A DNA stretch of 5,572 nucleotides from Anaerolineaceae bacterium (GTDB lineage Bacteria > Planctomycetota > Phycisphaerae > FEN-1346 > JAACEH01), in assembly GCA_011682595.1 (NCBI GenBank), contig JAACEH010000139.1:1-5572 (forward strand). The letters are read 5' to 3'. Both the position numbers and the translations under genes were made by a program. Each line of letters starts with the position of its first letter. Position 1 is the first letter of the stretch. Positions 1-5,572 of the stretch are shown in pieces. Below the pieces are notes generated by a model that had not been told where the DNA came from, ran no database searches, and was given only the letters and a program-made list of their open reading frames with translations.

Positions 1-1014
1 CACAACCTGGCCACGCATTTCAGGACGGACGAGGGAATCGCCAAGGCCGTGGGCGGCGTGAGCTTCTCGGTCGGCCAGGGCGAGACCCTGGCACTGGTCG
101 GTGAGAGCGGGTGCGGCAAGAGCGTGACCGCCCTGTCAATTCTGCGCCTGGTGCCGCCGCCGGGCAGGATCGTCCAGGGCCGGATCATCTACCAGGGTCA
201 GGACCTGTCGCAGTTGTCGGCCGAGGGTATCCGCCGCGTTCGCGGCAAAGAGATCTCGATGATCTTCCAGGAGCCGATGACCAGTCTGAACCCGGTCTTT
301 ACGATCGGCCGGCAGATTGCCGAGACCCTGGAAGTCCACGAGAAAACGACGCACGAGGAAGTCTTCGAACGCGTTCTGGAGATGCTCCGCCTGGTGGGCA
401 TCCCGTCCCCCGAGCTCCGGGTGCACGAGTACCCGCACCATCTCTCCGGCGGCATGCGACAGAGAATTATGATCGCCATGGCCCTGATCTGCCATCCGGC
501 CATCCTGATCGCCGACGAGCCGACGACGGCCCTGGACGTGACCATCCAGGCCCAGATTCTGGCCCTGCTGAACCGGCTGCAGAGCGAATTGCAGATGAGC
601 GTCATCCTGATTACCCACGACCTCGGGGTCGTGGCCCAGAACGCGCACCGCGTGGCGGTCATGTACGCCGGTCGGATCGTCGAGTTCGCCGACGTCGACG
701 AGCTGTTCTCCCTGCCGCTGCACCCCTACACGATCGGCCTGTTCGAGAGCCTGCCCAGCATGCACGACCGGAAGACCCGCCTGCGGACGATTCCCGGCAC
801 GGTGCCCAACCCGGCGCGGATTCCCGGCGGCTGTCCGTTCCATCCGCGGTGCCCGATCGGCGATCAGCATTGTGTGGACAACGTGCCGCAACTCGAGGAA
901 TTGCGACCTCGCCACCGGGTCAGTTGCTGGAAGGCCAGGGCCGAGGGTACAATGCCCTTTGACAGAAGCCCCCAGGCGCCGCGCAAGGGCCTCAGGCAGC
1001 AGGAGCGTGAATAA
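1..1014 (+). CDS. oppD: Opp/Dpp-family peptide ABC importer, ATPase subunit (OppD/DppD-like), 5' partial
   Basis: One of the two cytoplasmic ATPases that power an Opp/Dpp-type importer (oligopeptide, dipeptide or nickel class). The frame is open from base 1 and already reads LATHFRTDEGIAKAV, the usual N-terminal strand of the family, so the GTG at 49 is internal and probably only about 8-12 codons lie outside the window. Counting base 1 as residue 1, 337 residues are visible: Walker A GESGCGKS at 34-41, Q-loop Q90 in IFQEPMTSLNP, signature LSGGM at 148-152, Walker B ILIADEP at 168-174 with catalytic E173, and switch H206. The C-terminal Opp/Dpp extension follows (PGTVPNPARIPGGCPFHPRC), with C278, C284, C291 and C309 spaced C-x5-C-x6-C-x17-C. 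Cysteines here are known to hold an iron-sulfur cluster in some DppD proteins. An unconserved charged tail of about 27 residues ends the protein. All ATPase residues are intact. Substrate cannot be told from the ATPase, and dppD would be an equally fair symbol. Confidence 0.95.
   Translation, partial: HNLATHFRTDEGIAKAVGGVSFSVGQGETLALVGESGCGKSVTALSILRLVPPPGRIVQGRIIYQGQDLSQLSAEGIRRVRGKEISMIFQEPMTSLNPVFTIGRQIAETLEVHEKTTHEEVFERVLEMLRLVGIPSPELRVHEYPHHLSGGMRQRIMIAMALICHPAILIADEPTTALDVTIQAQILALLNRLQSELQMSVILITHDLGVVAQNAHRVAVMYAGRIVEFADVDELFSLPLHPYTIGLFESLPSMHDRKTRLRTIPGTVPNPARIPGGCPFHPRCPIGDQHCVDNVPQLEELRPRHRVSCWKARAEGTMPFDRSPQAPRKGLRQQERE
1001..1005 (+). promoter_or_regulatory. Ribosome binding site for the second ATPase gene
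   Basis: AGGAG lies inside the last codons of the upstream ATPase gene, 8 bases before the ATG at 1014. It supports that start. With the TAATG stop/start overlap it suggests that translation of the two ATPases is coupled. Confidence 0.7.
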
Positions 1015-2030
1015 TGGTTGCTGAAACAAGTCCAACCGATGACCGGGCGCAACAGAGCGGTCCGCTTCTTGTCGTCGAGGGGCTGAAGACCTACTTCCCC
1101 GTTCGTCGCGGTCTGTTTGGCGGGACGGCCGGCTACCTGAAGGCCGTCGACGGCGTGTCGTTTGCGATTGACCAGGGGCGCACCCTGGGGCTGGTCGGCG
1201 AGAGCGGCTGCGGCAAGACGACCACCGGCCGGTCGATTCTGCGGCTGATACCGGCCACCGCCGGCCGGGTCAGTCTGATGGGTCGGGATGTTTTCACGCT
1301 GCCGACCGAAGAACTGCGACGGTTGCGGCGCAACATGCAGATCATCTTCCAGGATCCCTACGGGTCGCTGAACCCTCGGATGACGGTCGGCAGCATCGTC
1401 GGCGAGGCCCTGACCGTTCATAGAATGGCCTCAGGGCGGCAGAGGCAGGAAATTGTCGCCGAGTTGTTAAGACGGGTCGGCCTTTCGCCCGATTATATGA
1501 ATCGGTACCCGCACGAATTCAGCGGGGGACAGCGGCAGAGGATCGGCATTGCCCGGGCCCTGGCCCTGCGGCCAAAACTTATTGTCTGCGACGAGCCGGT
1601 CAGCGCCCTGGACGTCAGCATCCAGGCCCAGATTCTGAACCTGCTCGAGGACCTGCAGCAGGAGTTGGGCCTGGCTTACCTGTTTATCGCCCACGATCTG
1701 TCGGTGGTGGCCCACATAGCCGACGACGTGGCGGTGATGTACCTGGGCCGCATTGTCGAAAGAAGTTCGAGCGAAAAGCTTTACGGCGATCCGAAGCACC
1801 CCTACACGTGGTGCCTGATGAGCGCCATACCGGTGCCGGACCCCGCACAGCGGCAGGAACTGGTCAACATGAGGGAAGGCGAGCCGCCGAGTCCGATCAA
1901 TCCGCCGCCGGGTTGCCCGTTTCATCCGCGGTGTCCGAAGGCCTTCGATCGCTGCTCGGTGGAAGTGCCGCAACTGCTGGGCGTTGACGGCGACGACGAT
2001 CATATGGTCCGCTGCCATCTGTACCACTGA
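1014..2030 (+). CDS. oppF: Opp/Dpp-family peptide ABC importer, ATPase subunit (OppF/DppF-like)
   Basis: Second ATPase of the same importer, expected to form the ATPase heterodimer with the upstream gene product under two permease subunits. It has 338 residues, normal for the family. Walker A GESGCGKT is at 62-69, Q-loop Q113 in IFQDPYGSLNP, signature FSGGQ at 169-173, Walker B LIVCDEP at 189-195 with catalytic E194, and switch H227 in IAHDLSVV. The stretch around 162-182 (NRYPHEFSGGQRQRIGIARA) and EGEPPSPINPPPGCPF near 288-303 are typical of OppF-type subunits. Cysteines 301, 307, 314 and 334 (C-x5-C-x6-C-x19-C) repeat the pattern of the partner. The ATG at 1014 shares its A with the TAA stop of the upstream gene and has a Shine-Dalgarno site at 1001-1005. 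The loop at residues 33-40 (GLFGGTAG) is the variable insertion often seen before the conserved AVDGVSF strand. Substrate is unknown; dppF is an equally fair symbol. Confidence 0.95.
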   Translation: MVAETSPTDDRAQQSGPLLVVEGLKTYFPVRRGLFGGTAGYLKAVDGVSFAIDQGRTLGLVGESGCGKTTTGRSILRLIPATAGRVSLMGRDVFTLPTEELRRLRRNMQIIFQDPYGSLNPRMTVGSIVGEALTVHRMASGRQRQEIVAELLRRVGLSPDYMNRYPHEFSGGQRQRIGIARALALRPKLIVCDEPVSALDVSIQAQILNLLEDLQQELGLAYLFIAHDLSVVAHIADDVAVMYLGRIVERSSSEKLYGDPKHPYTWCLMSAIPVPDPAQRQELVNMREGEPPSPINPPPGCPFHPRCPKAFDRCSVEVPQLLGVDGDDDHMVRCHLYH

Positions 2031-2041
2031 GGCGGCCGTTT

Positions 2042-2059
2042 CCGGCGACCCCGGCGACC
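2042..2059 (+). repeat. 9-bp tandem direct repeat, two copies
   Basis: CCGGCGACC occurs twice head to tail at 2042-2050 and 2051-2059, just after the OppF-like stop codon. With only two copies in GC-rich DNA it may be a chance duplication. No function is inferred. Confidence 0.6.
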
Positions 2060-2095
2060 CCGAACGACTCCGGCGGTCTTGGCGGTCGCGGAGGC

Positions 2096-2107
2096 GGGGG
2101 GGGGGGG
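2096..2107 (+). repeat. Homopolymer run of 12 G
   Basis: An uninterrupted run of 12 G follows GGAGGC, about 100 bases upstream of the start codon of the secreted-protein gene and 11 bases upstream of the candidate -35 element. Tracts of this length slip readily during replication and are also a known source of sequencing length errors. With the flanking GG pairs it could form a two-layer G-quadruplex. Confidence 0.9.
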
Positions 2108-2118
2108 CATGCTGGGCC

Positions 2119-2147
2119 TTCACCTTCGGGCGGCGGCGCGGTAAGAT
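2119..2147 (+). promoter_or_regulatory. Weak candidate sigma70-type promoter for the secreted-protein gene
   Basis: TTCACC at 2119-2124 and TAAGAT at 2142-2147 are separated by 17 bases and each matches the sigma70 consensus at 4 of 6 positions. The -10 candidate sits in the only AT-rich patch of the spacer (GTAAGATTAT). Transcription would start near 2154 and give a leader of about 55 bases. The match is weak and promoter consensus in this lineage is uncertain, so this is only a candidate. Confidence 0.25.
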
Positions 2148-2199
2148 TATCAGCTGTGGCCCGTCTTCGCAGAGGCGGATGAAGAGCGTGCAGGATCTT

Positions 2200-2204
2200 G
2201 AGGT
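2200..2204 (+). promoter_or_regulatory. Ribosome binding site deciding the start of the secreted protein
   Basis: GAGGT lies 5 bases before the ATG at 2210. It favours that ATG over the in-frame TTG at 2198, which would add four residues (MRCD) ahead of a textbook signal-peptide start. Confidence 0.7.
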
Positions 2205-2209
2205 GCGAC

Positions 2210-4186
2210 ATGAAAAAGCGGATAGCTCTGGTTCTGACCCTGGTGGTCCTTCTGGCCGGCCCCGCAGGAGCACAACAGGACCCCGCGGCGCCTCCCGCCG
2301 CGCCGGATGCTGCGCCGACGCCGGACCCTGACGCTCCGCCCAAGGCGGCGACCCCGGGCCTTCGGACCATGGCCGATCTGCTCAGCGCCATGCCCGAGCA
2401 GACGCGCAGCTTCTTTGTGGTGGCCGACGTTGGAGAGGTCGCCGCCAAGGCCGTGCTCTTCCAGCAGCGGACCGGGCTGGAGCTTCCGATCAAGGACAAG
2501 TCGATCAGCGACCTGATCCGCGTGAAGATCGGCCTTCGCGGCGGCGTGGTCGAACGCGGAGCGACGGGCATCGCCTATCTCGACCCGGTAGTCTTCAGCG
2601 GCCGCAACACCGTCTTCGCCGTGCCCGTTCAGGGGCTGGAGCAGTTCCTGGAGTACAATGCCGCCGAGCTGGTCGAGAAGGGGCTGTACCAGATGACCGA
2701 GACTTCGGAGCCTCGCTTCTTCACTCACCGCGGGGGGTACGCCCTGTTCACCGATTCGCTGCGCACCTGCCGGGCCGTCCGGGACGGCAAGCCGGGCCTG
2801 GCCGACCGCCTGACGGCCGAGCAGAAAGAGGCCATCGGCAAGTCCGACCTTTACCTTCACGTGGACATGCTTCGCACGATGGAAAGCCGCCGCAAAACGA
2901 CCGAGCGGTTTCGCCGGTCGACGGCCACGAAGATCATGGGCGATCCGACGCTTTACGCCTATTCCGATATTCTGCTGGGCTACATGAACGCGGTTAACAG
3001 TCTTTTCGAGCAGTTGGAGTCCTTCGACGTGGGCCTGCGCCTGGGAGCGGACGACCTCGGCCTCTCGGTGATCTTTCAGTTTACCGAGGGCGGCAGCCTG
3101 TACCGCCACCTGCTCGACATGGGTGGCGGCCGGGGATCGCTGGTCGGCGACCTGCCGCTGGATCTGCCCTATATTTCGGCCCGCGGCATCAACCTGAATC
3201 CGGACATGATTCAACTGGCCTCGCTGAACGTGGTGGACTTTCTCCTGCTCAACTCGCCGCAGGCCGACAAGAAAGTCCGCCCGGATACTCGCGACATGCT
3301 GCTGGACGCCACGGGCGAGTTGACCGGCGGCCTGACGGGACAGATTTCCTCGATGATCTCGTTGCCCGATCCCGCCAGCGGCGCGTATGAGGCCAACCTG
3401 GCCGTCCTGCGCGTCAAGGACACCGACCAGTTCAACGACGCGGTCCAGGACTTCTTCGGCACCTTGCTCAAGGTTTCCGACGAGATCGGCTCGCGCGTTC
3501 TTTTTCTCTACAAGCCCGAGCAGGAAGAGTACCGCGAGGTTAAGATCGCCTATCTTGAACCGAAGATCGAGTTCACCCGGCGGCGATTCAAACAACTCTT
3601 TGAAGAGCGGGCCAGGAAAGTATACGGCCCGGACGGATACCGTTACCGGCTGGCTTTTCTTGAGGGCCGCATGATTGTCTGCAGCGGCAGTGACCTGACG
3701 CTGTTTCATGCAGCCATCGACCGGGTTCTGGACGAGAAGAAGGCGGCCCCCGAAAGCCAGATCGCCGAGGCCCGCCAGGGACTGCCCGAGGTCCGCAACA
3801 TCGAGTACTATGTCAACCTCCCGGCCATGCTCAGCCGCACGCTGCTCTTGTCGGGTCCCGCCGGGGGGGCGTCGCGAAGGCCCATCGAGTTCAACGACGA
3901 AGATCGGAAGTTCATCGAGAGCCAGGGTATCGTCGGTCTGGCCGTGGGCCTGGACAAGGGCCGCATCCGCCTCGATGCCAGCGTGGGCTACGATCAACTG
4001 GGCCAGGCGGTGAAATTCGCCAAGCGCTTCCTGCCGCCGATCAGGCCCGAGGCGCCGACTCCCGAACCGACCGAGGAGCCGGGTCCGACGCCTGAGCCTG
4101 TCCCCGCAGAGCCCCCGGCCCCGACGCAACCCGAGGGCTTCCCTAAAGAACCGGCCCCGGCGCCCGGGCCCGGCGGCACGCCGTAA
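2210..4186 (+). CDS. Large secreted Pro/Ala-rich protein of unknown function with an apparent internal domain duplication
   Basis: I do not recognise a named family. The product has 658 residues. Residues 1-21 form a Sec signal peptide (MKKR, a hydrophobic stretch IALVLTLVVLLAG, then AGA before Q22), so the mature protein should lie in the periplasm or outside. An Ala/Pro-rich linker (about 24-49) and a Pro/Glu-rich tail (about 610-658) flank a folded region of about 550 residues. That region seems to hold two divergent copies of one module, near 66-305 and 322-608. FAVPVQGLEQFLEYN (136-150) parallels LAVLRVKDTDQFNDA (397-411); GGYALFTDSLRTCRAV (175-190) parallels GRMIVCSGSDLTLFHAA (486-502); DLYLHVDML (213-221) parallels IEYYVNLPAML (531-541); VGLRLGADDLGLSV (274-287) parallels VGLDKGRIRLDASV (579-592). 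There are only two cysteines (187, 491), no lipobox and no catalytic motif that I can identify. The pattern resembles uncharacterised secreted proteins of planctomycetes and, loosely, DUF3352-type proteins. It is co-directional with the transporter genes 179 bases upstream and convergent with the next gene. Confidence 0.85.
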   Translation: MKKRIALVLTLVVLLAGPAGAQQDPAAPPAAPDAAPTPDPDAPPKAATPGLRTMADLLSAMPEQTRSFFVVADVGEVAAKAVLFQQRTGLELPIKDKSISDLIRVKIGLRGGVVERGATGIAYLDPVVFSGRNTVFAVPVQGLEQFLEYNAAELVEKGLYQMTETSEPRFFTHRGGYALFTDSLRTCRAVRDGKPGLADRLTAEQKEAIGKSDLYLHVDMLRTMESRRKTTERFRRSTATKIMGDPTLYAYSDILLGYMNAVNSLFEQLESFDVGLRLGADDLGLSVIFQFTEGGSLYRHLLDMGGGRGSLVGDLPLDLPYISARGINLNPDMIQLASLNVVDFLLLNSPQADKKVRPDTRDMLLDATGELTGGLTGQISSMISLPDPASGAYEANLAVLRVKDTDQFNDAVQDFFGTLLKVSDEIGSRVLFLYKPEQEEYREVKIAYLEPKIEFTRRRFKQLFEERARKVYGPDGYRYRLAFLEGRMIVCSGSDLTLFHAAIDRVLDEKKAAPESQIAEARQGLPEVRNIEYYVNLPAMLSRTLLLSGPAGGASRRPIEFNDEDRKFIESQGIVGLAVGLDKGRIRLDASVGYDQLGQAVKFAKRFLPPIRPEAPTPEPTEEPGPTPEPVPAEPPAPTQPEGFPKEPAPAPGPGGTP

Positions 4187-4239
4187 TCCTGAACCGAGGC
4201 CACTTGTTTTGCAGGGAATCGCCGCTCACTTGCCGTCTG
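4187..4239. other. Short convergent intergenic spacer
   Basis: These 53 bases separate the 3' ends of the secreted-protein gene (+) and the CPBP protease gene (-). I see no stem followed by a T-run on either strand. The TTGTTTTG at 4204-4211 is not preceded by a convincing hairpin. Termination here is presumably Rho-dependent or uses structure within the GC-rich coding ends. Confidence 0.5.
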
Positions 4240-5130
4240 TCACCCGCTGCTGACTATCATCGGCAAGACCGTCAGCGTCAGGCTCATCAGGTTGAACGCT
4301 GCGTGCATCAGGAAGCACGATACCAGGCTCCGCGTGCGATAGAGGGCGTAGCCCAGGGCCATCCCGAAAATCATCATCGGAATGACGCTGGTCGGCACAC
4401 CTATATGAACGAGTCCGAAAAGCACCCCCTGGGCGACAATGGCCGCCACCGGCGAACCCGTCCGCATCAGGCTGGTCAGGATGAATCCGCGGAAGAACAG
4501 CTCCTCGAAGAATGGGATGAGCAGCCCGGCCATGACAAACATTGCCACGATCTGCCACGGTTCGGGCCCTTCGGTCAGTGCGGCCAACAGGGGATGGACC
4601 GGCGCCGGGCCCTTCACGAGTTGGTACACGAAGGTGCCCCCGTAAAGAAAGGCGATGATGACCGGCATCGCCGCCAGGAGCATCAGCGGGGCGATCTTCA
4701 GCGCCGCCGGCAGCCTCCGCAGCGTCAGCCCCAGGGTCTCCGCCTTCGCCCCGACGATGTGCAGCAACCAGTACAGAATCAAGCTGCAAAGCACCATCCA
4801 GTAGATGCACATGACCGCAGCGCTGACCAGCGTCTCGGTGACGCTGTCGAGATGCTCCGTGCCTTGGGGGAACCACAGAGCCCGCAGGCCGTAGGTCAAT
4901 GCAGGCGACAGAAACACATGCAGAAGGATGATGGCTAGAACAAACAGTATGCCGCCGTTCAGTTTCCCCCAACAGACGTTAGGCCAGGCCCGGTCAATGG
5001 GCTGTCCGACGCCGCGTCGCCTCATCAATTGAACGACCGCCACCGCCAACAGCGGCAGACCGGCCAGGAACAGGGCTATGTTCCACGCATGGGGGAGCCA
5101 TTTGCTGGTGAGGAATTCCTCGATCGACAT
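4240..5130 (-). CDS. CPBP-family intramembrane metalloprotease (CAAX/Rce1-like, Abi)
   Basis: A polytopic membrane protein of 296 residues, in the family of glutamate-dependent intramembrane proteases related to eukaryotic Rce1. In bacteria its members serve varied roles such as peptide maturation, bacteriocin self-immunity and protein export. All three family motifs are intact: EExxxR as E209-E210 and R214 (EELFFRGF, near bases 4489-4506), FxxxH as F238 and H242 (FGLVH), and HxxxN as H276 and N280 (HAAFN), so activity is expected. Likely membrane segments lie near residues 17-36, 58-80, 102-124, 144-164, 193-212, 226-240, 248-265 and 269-292. GLTLRR near 134-139 is the usual lead-in to the CPBP domain. 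The ATG is supported by GGAGG 4 bases upstream. It starts 11 bases after the yjbQ stop and is probably co-transcribed with it. Its substrate cannot be deduced: no CAAX-bearing protein, small peptide or bacteriocin gene is seen nearby. Confidence 0.93.
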   Translation of the reverse strand: MSIEEFLTSKWLPHAWNIALFLAGLPLLAVAVVQLMRRRGVGQPIDRAWPNVCWGKLNGGILFVLAIILLHVFLSPALTYGLRALWFPQGTEHLDSVTETLVSAAVMCIYWMVLCSLILYWLLHIVGAKAETLGLTLRRLPAALKIAPLMLLAAMPVIIAFLYGGTFVYQLVKGPAPVHPLLAALTEGPEPWQIVAMFVMAGLLIPFFEELFFRGFILTSLMRTGSPVAAIVAQGVLFGLVHIGVPTSVIPMMIFGMALGYALYRTRSLVSCFLMHAAFNLMSLTLTVLPMIVSSG

Positions 5131-5134
5131 CCGG

Positions 5135-5139
5135 CCTCC
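5135..5139 (-). promoter_or_regulatory. Ribosome binding site for the CPBP protease gene
   Basis: On the minus strand GGAGG stands 4 bases before the ATG at 5130, entirely within the 11-base gap after the yjbQ stop codon. It supports this start and independent initiation within a two-gene transcript. Confidence 0.7.
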
Positions 5140-5141
5140 AC

Positions 5142-5534
5142 TTACTTCGAGAGCATTTGAAGGTGAACCTTGCGAGAGCGCGGACCGTCGAACTCGCAGA
5201 AATAGACGGCCTGCCAGGCGCCCAGGGCCACCCGCCCGTCCTCGACCGGCACCCAGACGCTCGAGCCCATCAGCGAGGCCTTCAGATGGGCGTCGGAGTT
5301 GCCCTCGGCATGTCGGTAGCCGTCCTTCTCGGGCACCAGGCGGGCCAACTTGCCCAGCAGGTCGGCCACCACGTCGGGGTCGGCGTTCTCGTTGATGGTC
5401 ACACCGGCCGTGGTGTGGGGCACAAAGACCTGGCAGACGCCCGATGCGCCGCAGGGCCGGATCGCCTGGACAACACGTTCGGTGATGTCGATCATCTGCT
5501 GGCGGCTCGAAGTTCGTACAGTGAAGGTTTGCAT
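5142..5534 (-). CDS. yjbQ: YjbQ/UPF0047 family protein (secondary thiamine-phosphate synthase type)
   Basis: A small cytosolic protein of 130 residues, typical for the family (COG0432). The signatures are plain: PHTTAGVTINENADPDV at 39-55, DGYRHAEGNSDAHLKASLMG at 71-90, VPVEDGRVALGAWQAVYFCEFDGPR at 95-119, and a basic end (RKVHLQ). Conserved His40, His75 and His83 would line the pocket formed between subunits of the family's trimers. E. coli YjbQ has a weak thiamine-phosphate synthase activity that can replace ThiE, but the true function of most members is unsettled and no thiamine gene is visible here. The ATG has an excellent Shine-Dalgarno site 6 bases upstream. Only 38 bases upstream of the gene are in the window, too few to place a promoter. 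The CPBP protease gene follows after 11 bases. Confidence 0.95.
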   Translation of the reverse strand: MQTFTVRTSSRQQMIDITERVVQAIRPCGASGVCQVFVPHTTAGVTINENADPDVVADLLGKLARLVPEKDGYRHAEGNSDAHLKASLMGSSVWVPVEDGRVALGAWQAVYFCEFDGPRSRKVHLQMLSK

Positions 5535-5540
5535 TTGCCG

Positions 5541-5546
5541 CTCCTT
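5541..5546 (-). promoter_or_regulatory. Ribosome binding site for yjbQ
   Basis: On the minus strand AAGGAG lies 6 bases before the ATG at 5534. This is a near-ideal Shine-Dalgarno sequence and spacing and fixes the start. Confidence 0.8.
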
Positions 5547-5572
5547 GCGATATTCTGGTTGTCAGGGCGAAT

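Larger units (their letters stand above)
2031..2209 (+). other. 179-base spacer between the transporter and the secreted-protein gene
   Basis: No gene is evident here. From the 5' side it holds a 9-bp tandem repeat, a G12 tract, a locally AT-richer patch with a weak candidate promoter, and a ribosome binding site. Short inverted matches exist: GCCG/CGGC at 2035-2046, and GCGACC at 2054-2059 against GGTCGC at 2084-2089. Neither is followed by a T-run, so I call no intrinsic terminator. Read-through from the transporter operon into the next gene is possible. Confidence 0.6.

Noticed and set aside
136..1035. A 299-codon open frame antisense to the first ATPase gene.
   Set aside because: The sense strand encodes all ABC ATPase motifs, and the antisense product has no recognisable features.
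2034..2089. Possible intrinsic terminator after the OppF-like gene.
   Set aside because: Only 4-6 bp stems can be drawn (GCCG/CGGC, and GCGACC/GGTCGC with a 24-base loop), and no T-run follows either one.
2150..4129. A 659-codon open frame on the minus strand, antisense to the secreted-protein gene.
   Set aside because: Its product is a low-complexity, His/Arg/Gln/Val-rich sequence with no domain, signal peptide or ribosome binding site. The plus-strand frame has a signal peptide and patterned strands and helices. Long antisense frames are expected opposite GC-rich genes.
4164..4173. Perfect 10-bp palindrome CCGGGCCCGG near the end of the secreted-protein gene.
   Set aside because: It lies within Pro/Gly codons of a very GC-rich tail, has no loop for a hairpin and no second copy, and is readily explained by composition.
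4204..4938. A 244-codon open frame on the plus strand, antisense to the CPBP protease gene.
   Set aside because: The translation is rich in Gln, His and Arg without any recognisable fold, whereas the minus strand encodes intact CPBP catalytic motifs and membrane segments. It is a GC-driven shadow.
4240..5534. A bacteriocin-immunity or phage-defence role for the CPBP protease (the family is also called Abi).
   Set aside because: No bacteriocin precursor, small peptide gene, defence gene or mobile element lies nearby. The neighbours are housekeeping-like and the family name alone does not support such a role.
5560..5565. CTGACA on the minus strand upstream of yjbQ as a -35 element.
   Set aside because: It matches the consensus at 5 of 6 positions, but a 17-base spacer would place the -10 element on the ribosome binding site, where the bases (AGCGGC) do not fit. 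Too little upstream sequence is in the window to judge further.

Overview
The window is GC-rich bacterial chromosomal DNA, densely coded and with no RNA gene, CRISPR array, insertion sequence or phage feature that I can see. I infer a Planctomycetes/Phycisphaerae-like organism. The evidence is the high GC content, the codon style, and a large secreted Ala/Pro-rich protein whose strand/helix pattern resembles the big uncharacterised secreted proteins common in that phylum. This is a judgement from sequence style; no marker gene is present.

Bases 1-2030 (+ strand) hold the two ATPase genes of an Opp/Dpp-type peptide (or nickel) ABC importer. The first, OppD/DppD-like, lacks only its first few codons at the window edge. 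The second, OppF/DppF-like, starts inside the first one's stop codon (TAATG), so the two are probably translationally coupled. Both keep every ATPase motif, and both carry the four-cysteine C-terminal element of the family. The substrate-binding protein and the two permeases would be expected upstream, outside the window.

Bases 2031-2209 are a 179-base spacer with a 9-bp tandem repeat, a run of 12 Gs, a weak candidate promoter and a good ribosome binding site. Bases 2210-4186 (+) encode a 658-residue exported protein of unknown function. It has a clear signal peptide, Pro/Ala-rich segments at both ends, and a middle that looks like two divergent copies of one domain.

Bases 4187-4239 are a short convergent spacer. 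On the minus strand a two-gene unit runs toward it: yjbQ (5534-5142; UPF0047, secondary thiamine-phosphate synthase family), then 11 bases later a CPBP-family intramembrane protease (5130-4240) with all its catalytic motifs. No stretch longer than 300 bases lacks a gene.

The window looks like ordinary core or housekeeping chromosome, not a defence or mobile island. The items most worth a second look are the internally duplicated secreted protein and the G12 tract upstream of it. I found no convincing new multi-gene system.
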